DNA of 64,000 nucleotides from Girardinichthys multiradiatus. Its lineage: Eukaryota; Chordata; Actinopteri; Cyprinodontiformes; Goodeidae. The stretch covers positions 41,665,975 to 41,729,974 of the forward strand of contig NC_061804.1 of the NCBI RefSeq assembly GCF_021462225.1, read 5' to 3'. The notes under the pieces were generated by a model, which searched no databases, had not been told where the DNA came from, and saw nothing but the letters and a program-made list of their open reading frames with translations. The position numbers and the translations under genes are program-made. Below, piece after piece: positions 23,401 to 35,400 of this stretch (position 1 is the first letter of the stretch; each line of letters begins with the position of its first letter).

Positions 23401-26400
23401 GACTACATCATTCCTTTTAACAACATGGGAACTTTTTGCAGTCAGACTAAAGGACACATCCAACGTTACAGCTACAAGACAAGTATCAGAACTAAAATAT
23501 ACACAGCAAGCAGACCTTTTACTAGAGATGTACCAATCAAATGGCCAGAGACTGCAATTGGATATTTTTTTTAAGTTAAATACAAGGTCAACTAATGAGA
23601 AACCCAATTTTCCCAGTTCATTAAATACAAAATCTCAGCCCATAAACACATCAACCAATAGCATGTACCATCATGCATGTCTTAGTAACAATCAGATAAA
23701 AGTTATCTACATATGCTATGATGAATAAATGGAATCATTTAATTCATTCCTTAATAATCTGTTCAATTCAAAACTACTAACTCTTCCAAAGATGCTGCAG
23801 CTTCTCTTATGTGCTTTAGTCCTTGCCATAAAGAACTAGAATCAGTCAACACTGGTATTAGCCAGGAAAAGCCTGACTGGTATGTCTCTACTTCAGACTG
23901 GAATATCTGATGCTCCGACAGCAAGTCTTTGCTGAATGTTCGTGGACATCTAGACTGCTGAACAGGAAATTTAGACTGTTCCCTTTATTGCCTCCGGGAA
24001 TGCATTGGGATGTCCACATGATTCAGCTCAGAAACCTACTTCATGTGTTCATGTGTTCTGGCAGCCCAAATATTATTTTAACAGAAAATGTAAAATGATG
24101 TTTTTTTTCCCCAGACAATCGTGGTTGACTGTTTATGTATGATGGATTTATCAGCAACGATATAAAACACAAACATCCAGAAAAAGTAATTTGTGTAGCT
24201 CCTTGGTGGCAGCACAAAAACGAGAGCAATGCAAGAGAAGAGCAAAACCAATGTTTGAATTGCTTATACTAACAGAAAAACAGCAGACCATGTAATGTTT
24301 CCAGCAGCTGACATGGTGACATCTGCACTGTGCTAAATGTGTAAACAACAACATAGTGTCTACCAATTAAAATGCAGCCATGACCTTCAGTGACCTCTGT
24401 TTAGACAGAAGCCCAAAGTGTTTAATGACAAGGACAGCTAAATGACTTATGGTTTCACCTCCCTGCCGAGAAATGATGTCAGAATGTTACAGAGATAGGT
24501 CCTCAGAGCCCCAACCCCCCACAGTATAACTGGGAAGAAAAGTCTATTCAACTTAATCAGAAAATCTATTTTTTTCCCATCAACCCTGAAAAGAAGTAGG
24601 GAAAAAAAACTACCTTAAATGCAACATCGGCACAATCAAATGAAAAGAGCTCCTCTATTTTGGTTTGGTTTGTTTGCACCGATTTATAACTTGTAATTTT
24701 ACTACTTTATATTAATATAAATAAGATAAATCTGTTTACTTAAAGAGATCACAAAGCTGCTGTTCAGGCTTTATAAACGGTCAACTTTGTTGAGGTGGAA
24801 TTCGTGAAGGAGTTATTTAAATAAATAGCAAGCTATTTCCTACCTGTTCCTTACAAGGTGCTATCTACGTCTGGATTTACATTTTAGAGGCAAGCGCCGT
24901 GTTTTCTGCGGGTTTTATCTTCGGTTTTTATTACACCCTACTAAACTAAGAACAAACGCTCATTCTTGACAGGAAAAATGACTGCCATATTATAAAAGTC
25001 GTTTTGGATGTCTACGATTAAAATTGACCAACAAATAAAGGTACTTTCATATGTTTTTGCTAAAGTTATACTAGTAACGACATTTTCTTTTAGCAATTAA
25101 TCCCCGTTTATTATCAAAGTGACCGTTTCTGTCCTCGAAAGTTGGTTCAAGATGTTAATATCCATTAATATCCATGAAGGGCCACCGTAAAAAAAAAATC
25201 CGAACCTGACCCAATCCAAACCCTGTTTCTTACCTCCTCTCCATACCGCCGGGCTTTCCTTTAAGCGTTTACAAGGGGAGCTCAAGTCCAAAGAACAACC
25301 CGGCTTCGTTCCGCTACGTCTGATCCAGAATGAAGTCCAAACCGGACCTGTTCAGATAACAGCGAGCTGTCCTAATGCAGGGTAAGAAGGGTTTAAAGGT
25401 CGAACAGAGCGCGCGCCGGAGACCCGTTCACGCGCTCCGTCTTCACTGCTTCACTGTATGCTACCTTCAAATGCACCCGGAAATCCAGAATTCACAAACT
25501 GTTCACTGCGTACTACATTCATGTAATTTTGATACCAATATTTAAATTAACTCCACATGAAGTAAAAATGAAGATAAGCTAGAATGTAAACGTATGTTTT
25601 ATTTATAGCGGTTAAGTCACCTTAAATGAACAGTTAACGTTTTAACTGAACACTTCTCATAACAATAATCAATGTTTTGTTTTGCTGTAGGCCCGACAGA
25701 AACCGGTTTTATTTTTGCAACAACGTGTAATGTGAACAAATCCCTAGATGCTACGCCTCTTACTTCTCAATGCACTTCCTAGCAGATATTTACGAGTGCA
25801 ATAGAAGGCATCATTGAAATCAAAGGGACAAATGTTCCCTTGCAAATGGCTCCACCAGTGTGCACCACAATGTTATGCCGTGTGAGACTAGCACATGGTT
25901 TACTTGTACCTAAAAATATTTGTGAGAACGTCTACAGTGATATTTCAAATAATACACCTACCATCAGCTGAGAATAGAGGATAATTCCATGAGAGTGGGT
26001 GTAGTTTCATTCTCATTCCCCATAGCCTCACATTGACTCAGTGGCCGCTAGAAGCCCAACAGTAGAACTCTGAAGGGTCTGGTTTCAGTATGGAAGGCTC
26101 ATTAGACCTGACTTTCAAAAACAAATGGTGACCATATGATTGACTTTAGGGCTGGCCTATTCTCTGAAGGACACTGGCCAAATTTACTCTTTATAGAGTA
26201 ACAGGTTTTAAAGCTGATATAGGATACCATTAAAACAAACTTTAAACCATAGAAACTGTCTGATGGAAAATCGAAGTTGTTTAGAAACTATCTTTTTCAA
26301 ATGGCACCAGACCTTGGTATACCTTGATACCAATTACCAACCCAAGTCTACCCCCTGAATGATTTTGTTTTGAAAACAGGACCCAGACACAAAGATTAAA

Positions 26401-29400
26401 TTTTCCTCGATAGTTTGAGACTCTCCTGTTGATGTTCGGGAGTCTTCCTCTTTTTGAGATGACTCATTGATCTCATGACTACTTCAGATTTATCATGTTG
26501 TTCTTTAAATAATTAACTTGTGAGCTTGTTAGCAATTAAACAACATCGTATGTAAAGAGTGAAAAATACCTCAGTAGTAAGCAGACACTACGTTACAATA
26601 AAAGTATATACCATTTTCAGACATAAGAGCTGCCGACAGAAACCTAATACTGCTCATTGTTAAACAGATATATACTTACTGTGTATTAGCTGTCCTGATG
26701 TTATGTTCCATATAAAACCATAAATGCTGTGTGCTGGATGAAGTAACCTGCAGCAGGTATTTTTGCATAGATATTTCTAATCTATTAAACTTCTGGGAAA
26801 AGACAGGAAGTGTGGTTTCAGTTGGATGCACAGTACACTGGACAGCGGCAGATGAAAACATTTAGATGGCAGTAAATATGAATGCCTACCTGCTGGGTGC
26901 ATGCCAGCATGTTTTACGACTGCAGTGGAACTGTGAGAACGCTGTTTATTTAATGAGGAGCAAGTACAGATGCAGTCAATGATAAAAAGGTGAGCACAGC
27001 TTCGTTGAGTGCTAAAGTTTTACATTTTAGGACATAAATCTCACCTGGTCCTTACAAGGTTCTAAAATGTGGGTAAAGACAAACTCCGACGAACAAAACC
27101 ACTCAGCATATTACGACATAATAAACTGTTTCAACTCTGTATGACCTGATATCTAAACCTTTAAACTGATGGATTCAATGCTTTCTTTTTTACATGACTG
27201 CGGTTATGGAAATGATTCAGTCACTGTAAAATGAGCAATAGTTGAAGAGTCACTTGTTTACAACAGAGCCTGACATGTTAGTAGAGTGCCTTGCAAAAGT
27301 ATACATACCCCATCAATTGTTTTTTTACAATTTGTCAAACCACATCTACAAACAAAGTAAATGAAGTTGAAGGCAAAGGATGCATGGTTTTAATTCTTTT
27401 TGACAGATATATATATGCTGATACCGTGTAATTTTTCATACTTCCATATATTACAAACACATTATTTAACCATAAAAAGTATCTAATCATATGGTCGATG
27501 TAATCCCTTTTCACAACTCAATAGAACATTTTGCAAAGCTCCAAAAAATTATCTGTCAGTTATCTTTAAGTATTTTTGTTACAAGATAGTAACATCGTTA
27601 AGTAAAGTAGTATTTGACTCTTTATAGTCAAAGTATTTGAACAGGACAGTACAAATACCCTATGCGTGAAAATAAGTGGAGTGAAGTCCACTGTGGTTAA
27701 CTTGCACTCAACAGTGGAGGGTTAGGGGTTAAACAGATATATACTTACAGGGTAAAATGGGCTGGGGTTAGGGTAGGGTGGTAAAGGTTAGGGTTTGTCT
27801 GCAAGACAAAACTGAGATATGTCGGCACATATTGTGGCACAACCTTCCTTTTTACAATCAGTAGATCAAAATTAATCCTCTATTAATTTTGGTCAACACA
27901 TGTAGACCAAAGAAGCAGAGAAACAGAAGCCAACAGATTGAGATCAACTCCAAAAATTAGGTTGATTACTGGTCACCATCAATCCGGATTCTAAAATTTG
28001 AGATCCAGCAAGTCAAAAGAAATTACATGATGTAGACCAAGCCTCCAGAGCTTGGTCTACATCAGCAGGAGTTGTTTGTGAAGGCTTTGGATCCACACTA
28101 AGGAACATCGAGGACAAACTGAAATTCTGTAGGAAGTAAAAGGATGGACAGCAGAAGGCTGAAGCTAAGTTTAATTCTGTAATGAATCATCCTCGTTGTT
28201 GTTTAGGAAGGAGTTAGTACCCATGTTGTACCCATGCTTGGCCACAGTCACACATCATGGTTTCAGATGTAAAATACAGCGTAATCTAGGCTGTATTTTA
28301 CAAACAGTAACCTATTTGTCGAATAAAACAACTCTATAGATATGAATTCAAATTTCACACTTTCAGTGTTCCAACTTGCACATAAACAATGATGTTCAGG
28401 ATGTCTTTTTAGTTTTATTTCCAGTCCCAGTTGTTTTATTCCTTCAGAGTTTCTGGGCAGCTTTCTTTGCTCCAACACAGAGTTAACCTGGTTTTACCAA
28501 GCTGTTAAAATAATCGAACAACACGTCACCTAAACACGGGGAGCTTTATCGTTTATTTGTAAATGACAGCCTAAATAGGCAAATACGGCTTAAACAAGTT
28601 AGTAAACGAGCATCTCGCTTTTCTTAGGATCTCTGCAGAGGGAGGAGCTTTTAGGACAGGTTACTGTTAGCTTGTTTTCCCCCTGTGATGACACAGAGGA
28701 TCATTTGACCCAAAACATGTTCAGTTTGCACTTCCCATTGATTGTATGCAGTGCAGACAAAACGTAACAACAGGACTTTTTTCCTGCTTTATTAATGAAG
28801 TATTTTGCTTTGTAAGTCATAGTTATAATCGAACACAGTCCTGGTGCAGTCAGGTCTGTATCAGACGGCTGTTGGGCCATGCGGACCTTCTGCTGTGGGT
28901 CACAGAAACGACAGGCTGAGAGAGAGCAGGAGATAAGATGTGCCCTGTTTTAATTCTCTTTCACTCTGAACATTTGCGTGAGGGTACACTAATATGACAC
29001 TTTGATCTTCGGAGATCACGCTTTATGCGTCAGTCTGCATTTTCCAACAAGGCTGGTTTAGTTCAAGGCATATTCATGTGCTAGGATGGCCCAGTCAAAG
29101 TCAAGACCAAAATTCAATTGAGAATTTCTAGCAAGACTTAAAAAGTTGATATTCTCAGATGCTCTTTATCCAATCTAATTGAACTTGAGATATTGAATAC
29201 TGTTGTAATTGCACTTAAATATGGTTTTACACAGCATTAACTCAACTCAAGGGGAGGGAAATACCATCTGTAAGTGAAAGATCTTTGTGACCATATCAAA
29301 CTTCCTGGAAACAAAGGTGAAACAACATCAACAGTCCCTAGCTGAGGCTTTAGAGCAGCATATTACTCAAGGCAGCTTGCATACTTGCACAGCAACAGGA

Positions 29401-32400
29401 AATGATCTGAAATTCTTGGGAGCAGGAGGACAAATCATACTGTCTCACACATTCCCTCCCCGTTTCCCTTCCTCTGCCTCACATAAGCAGCTGTCTTGGC
29501 TCAGATATGCTCACAGCTGCCCACATTGTTGGTCCCCAAACATGATGAAGAGGGGAGCAGATAGGAGCAGGCTCTGCATCTGGGTCATGTCTACTGGGTT
29601 GTCTGCAGAGGAAAGAGATCTAATGACCACTATTTATCTAAAGTTTCCAACTTTCTCATTTCAAATTGATGTAAAACAATAAGGCCTTACTTTTATTGTA
29701 CAGGGAGCAGACTCTAATCCCAAGTTTCAACACAAAACAATCCAAGAACCCGGAATAAGAGATTAACAGCCTTGAGCTTGTATGCTCTTGATTTTAACTG
29801 AAACTGTTGCATATTAACAGTTTCCATTCAGCAATGGTTGGTGGTGGGGAGAGTGGGTCTAAGCAGAGAGAGGTTTTTCCAGTGCCGTGTGGTTCTCTGA
29901 AGGAATGCGCTCTTTCAGTTACCATGGAGAGGAAGACAGAGATTCCAACTCTTGCAGGACAAAGCTTTAACATCCCTTGGATGGGTTTACAGGGACCTTT
30001 ATTGTTAATGGATTAAATAAATCAAGGCTGGTGGAGACCTAGCACCATGGCATTCCTGCAGCGGCCTTTCACCTTCAACCAAGCACAGACAGAAACACAT
30101 ATGGCCCTCATCCAGACATACAAACAGCTATGTGTGACTCTGAAGGATCAGGATTCCCCCTCTAGTCATTTACATACACCAGTGCAGGAGAAAAAATCTT
30201 GTTCCCTTCTAATATGATGCCTCTGGGTAACATCTCTGACAACACGTACACAAAAAAAATACAATATTCTATTTCTTTTTTTGTATTTACAATCTTCCAT
30301 CCATCTGTTTATTTTTATTTTGTGGCACTAGTGGCCTTCATTTTGCAAGTTGGCCCACAGAATAAGGGATGGAGAGAGAAAGGAGAAAACATGCAGCAAA
30401 GGTCAAAGGGACAGGACTCGAACCAGTGACGGCTGCCTCGAGGACTGTAGCCTCCATACATCCTCCATGGGTCGGGTGCTTTACCCCGGCGCCACCGCCA
30501 CGCCCTTCCTTCCATTTCTTGAAGTAATGTCAAAGACTGACATAAATGTTATGCCTTGCAAACTTTGAGGTTATAGGTTTGTTAGATTATTTTGCAAAAT
30601 AATCACATCTATATTATATCATGGTAAAGAGCTCCATTAGCTTTTAAAGGTTATTTTATAAGGAAAAATATTCTCATGTCGTTTTTGTCCTGGCACCAAC
30701 TGATCTTTTAACTTGGTATAAGTAGATACTTCATTAGCATAGGTGCAGCTGTCACAGAATCCAGCTGAAAGCATCTAATTAGCAGAGTGATTGCTAGAAT
30801 AGTTAACTTCACAGAAAACTGTGCCACCATCATCACTTCGCTTCAAAAACAATGTAAGTTAACTGTTGTTAAGAATATTGCCGCTGAAAGAACAGTTTTG
30901 GATTGACAATAACTTCAAGCTGAGACCTTTAGCTGCAATGATGACGTTTTTACGACATCCAAGAGTGTCCAGCAAGAAACTCCTGTCACCTGCGTGCAGA
31001 ATAATTTTGCCACGAGTGCAGAACTTGCTCTACATCGGCAGGAGGTGTTTGTAAAGACTTAGGATGCACACTGAAGAACATTGAGGACAGACAGAAATTC
31101 TGTAGGAAGTAAAATGATGGACAGCAGAAGGCTGAAGCTAGGTTTAATTCTGTAATGAATCATCCTCCTTATTGTTTAGGAAATAGGGAAAATATTTATC
31201 TAGAAGAAGAAAAAGGTGGGAGCTACCATGGGTCATGTGTTGTACCCACTAGGGCTGGGCCATAAGGTCCAAAATGAATATCATGATATATTGAGCAGTT
31301 CACCTCAGTAACGATAAATGAACGGTAACACTAACCTATCCACTACCAGCTGTACCCGCCACCGCAAACCCCTCCAGTCCCTGAGACACTGGGAACCAGA
31401 GCATAGTTCTTGATAAGAAGCTGAGAAACAGAAGCCAACAGGTTGGGATCAACTGTTAAAGCTAGGTTAAGTACTGGTCACCATCAGTCAGGATTCAGTC
31501 TAAAAGTTCAGACTTTGTAAGTCGATAAATTATAAAGAAAAAGATCAACTATGTAAACATTCTACTAATACATTTGATGTAAATGCTAATAAAATGCTTT
31601 AAAACGTCTGAAATGTTCTGTTGTTCAGTACACCTGAGAAACATGTGAAGACACAGAAAACTGCTGAAGATTTGTTTCACTGCCACATGTTTGCCCATGT
31701 CTACAAGAACTGAGGAAAAAGTCTGAAACTGTCCATGACAGACCTGTACTGTAACAATGACGTCAGAAAGCATGTGGAGCTTTTCATACATAAAGTGCTA
31801 TGGAAACACACAATTTACTGATCGATCATTCAGTGACAGATTGATTTCCGTGCGATGCATGTCCATCACTGCTACGTCCACTGACCTATATGTGGCTCTC
31901 TTACTAGGACGGAGTTTCCTAATTTTCTCTTTTGTTTGTTTGCAGGCCTGCTGTTACTCCTCATGCACAAATTAAGTCAATTTCTCCTTATCAGTGGACT
32001 GCATAAAAGCTTCAGTTACCCAGTGTTGTGCCCCTGCTCTGAGGGCATCTGACTTTGGTTAACTGAGAAACTCAATTCTGTGTACTGATTGTCTGGCAAT
32101 AATGCTGTTGTTAATCCTCGTTATAGTGAACTGTTGGATGTTAGAGATCTTGTGTTAGATGGGAAGTTTGGAAGGGAGTTTCCGCCATTTCCTTTGGGCT
32201 GTTTTCTCCTGTTTTATGGCCAGCCAGGCAGTTTATGGATTGTACTTTATTTTGATAGATGAGATCTGCTTTTATTTATTATCCAGAAGGGCTATGTTTG
32301 TTTGTTGTTTTGGCCTTGGAGACCATGATGTTTATTGCTTCCCAAATGTTTAAGTCCTGTGTGAACTCTGATTTGAGAAAATAAATCCTTTCTTTTACTC

Positions 32401-35400
32401 AGAGTTGAGTTTTGTGCAGTAGTCTTAAGTTTGTTAGTTGATGAATTTACTTCGTGCTACTCCTAGCCTTTCATTTCACAAAGAATGTACAACTAAATGT
32501 GGTGCAGATGCTGAATAGTCTATGGTCAGAATGTGCAAACCCGGTGTGCTATAAATTTTTTAAATGTAAAATACAAAAAAAAACAAAAAAACTCAATAGA
32601 TCAGAAAACTTTCCAGAAGGTGAAGAGTTAAGGTAAGACCCAGTTAAAACACTGTGGCCAGGTTTAATGTTAGAGACACACAGTGACAAACACATCTCTC
32701 AGGAGGAAGGAGTTAGTTTTTGAGAGTTGCTCTTTTGTTAGGAAGTGGTGGTACAACACGCCGAGGGGGTTTTGTCTACCTGAACTTAGGTTGTAGTGGT
32801 TTAGTGGGTCGGCCACCCATGCACTGTCCGGCATTACACTCTCCATCTCCAAGTCTGCATGCAATCCCATGGACAGATGGACCAACAGACATTTGGGTGG
32901 ATGGATGTTATGATGGATGATGGAGGCATGAGAGAATAACAGGAAAAAAAGCACTTTAAGTCAGATAACAAACACCCTGTGTACTGAGGAAAATCTAGCT
33001 GAATTAACTACGCAAACGCTAGTTAAGCCACACTAAAATCGAATCATTTTTTACATTTTAAATAAAGTCATTAAAATCACTGTCCTACTGGCTAAATAAA
33101 CAACTGTGTGTTGATATGCAGGTGAATATTTAGACAGGCAGGTGAGGTGTGTATACCAACACGCACAGGGAGGGAAGAGACTCCATGAAGCTGGTTGCAG
33201 GCCAGAGGGGGGGGAGGCTGAGGCAGAGTCACAGTCAAAGGCAACAAATCAAGACATGCTAAAATCAGCAAACATTATTCATAATGCAATGAAGCAGTGC
33301 AGAGCAAACGTGACATTCAATACATGTGCAGATGCTTTTTACAGTTCATGTTGGGTGATCTGCTCATTTAGGACACAAGATTATGACTCAAGTAAAATAA
33401 AAAAACGGAACTTTTAAGGAATGCAAATGATGCAACTGACCTGCGATTACTTTATGACAAAACAGATTAGGACACGCAAAAATCGAAGGAGCCCTGAAAC
33501 ACTTAAAAGAAGGGAGAGGGCAAGCAGATGAAATCAAACTTGAGACTGAGGAGTGTTTGTGGGGGTGCGCTGCAACAGCAAAAAAGCAATCTGGTTTAGT
33601 TAAAATAGGCGTTGAAATTAGCAAACCAGATAACTTAAGCCTAAACAAGCCCTAAAAAACTCAAACCTATGAAGACATTCCTGTACTCTAACAATAACAG
33701 TGGAACTTGGATTGTTTTTATTTCCTTTTTTATCATTTTATTTGGGCCCTAAGGGTGGGGGGGATTCATTCACCCATCATAAGGCCTTGTGGAGTCATGG
33801 ATTTAGAAGGTAAGTTGCAGATTTATAGAAAACACTGAGGTTTGATCATGCATGGATTGATATTTCAATGGAGCTCTCAGCAATTCTAGGATGATCTTAT
33901 GGTAATCAGATACTGCTGACAGAGGGGTGCCAAAAGATCTGCAGGGATTTCCTATATCTGAGTCAATTTGACATAATTAATTGGCTGTTTATGGTCTATA
34001 ATATTGTCAATAAGATGGAGACCTTTGGTTTCATCTTCAGGAAACAGTCCTAAGGAAACCTTGCTGTGAACACACAAAAAGAAACTTCTACCTCAGATGT
34101 CCTTCACCTTTTCAAAAGCATCAAATATTAAACATAAGCTTGTAGCCCAGGACTGTTTGGCTGCAAACACACATCTTACGTAGCAATCCATCTATCACTG
34201 AATCACACTGTTCCGGAATCCCCCAACACACAAACACACACAGATCAGCGAGCTCCCCTCTCATACATTGCCTCAGAATGGATGGAGAGAAGGAGCAGTA
34301 CCTGGTTTTGGCACAGAGTTGGTCATGGATTGTGGCACTTTATCATTTATGAGCTCCACACACTCACTGGGAAAGAAGCCAACCTGAAGGGAGGGAAGCA
34401 ATGAGAGCTGGAGTGAGAGAAAACACTGGAAACATGCATGGTGATGGAGCATTTATATTAACATAAGATTTAGAGCTCATTTAAACAATTTCTGCAATTC
34501 ATCTGTTTTAAGCTGTCTAACAATTCCCATTCAGGTTTCCTCTTGTGTGTTACACAATTACATTACAATGTTTTAGTACAATAAAAACAGACAGCACATA
34601 TTGTGGCACAACCTAAATTATTTATGTTCAACTTAAATTCTACCTTTAGTGTCCACTCAGAAGGTATGCTGTGTGTATGAAAGTCAGACCTCAATAGATA
34701 ACAGTCTCTACAAGGGCGTGGCGCTGATGGTGTAGGGGTTAAGCGCGAGACCATGTACGGAGGCTACAGTCCTCGAGGCAGCTGTCCTGGGTTCGAGTCC
34801 TGGCCTCGGCGACATTTACCGAATGTCTCCCCCTCTCTCTACTCCCTTTCCTGTCTGCCTACTGTCAAAAATAAAGGCCACTAGTGCCAAAAACATATCT
34901 TAAAAAAAAAAAAACAGTCTCTGCAAATGCTTAAATGAAGAAGGAAATGCAATTTCTGTCTAATCTAAAACACAGATGGAACCAACTCAGTTCTGAAGTT
35001 CCAAGAAACTTAAGGTTTTCAAAATGCACCAGGAAATTGGCTCATGACCAACTTTCAGAACTTTCAGTTTGATCAGCCCTGACCAGTGACCTATGGGTCA
35101 GAAACTCACAAATTCAATCATTTTCCTATCAGTAAAAGCAGCATATGTTAGTGCTACATGTTCATAAACCATTACTGATTACCATTAAAGAAGATTCAAC
35201 TGTAGCTGGTTCCAGTCATTTTCATGAAACACAGAGACATAAGAAGCTAATTAAAAGCTAGCTGTATTTTGGACCACATGTTGAGACATGTCATTGGTTC
35301 ATCCTGGCTGCAAGTGAGCACAATTTTAAGCAGATAACAGGAAGGCTGAAAGAAATACAGTAAAGTTCTTCAGTTTTAACCTTCTTTGCTTTCAACCTGT

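Noticed and set aside
25097..25291. Minus-strand open stretch across the candidate first exon and its donor
   Set aside because: It reads through the GTAAGA donor into intron and has no similarity. The donor interpretation explains the sequence better.
28028..28064. Hairpin as a microRNA precursor
   Set aside because: The 15-base stem with 7-base loop is too short for a Drosha substrate and lies in a repeat.
29287..29682. 131-codon plus-strand open stretch in the large intron
   Set aside because: No recognisable domain, no supporting splice sites, and it is antisense to the host gene in a repeat-rich intron.
34714..34812. A tRNA-like gene with A and B boxes
   Set aside because: It is the head of a SINE with poly(A) tail and target duplications; the cloverleaf is degenerate and two sister copies exist in the window.
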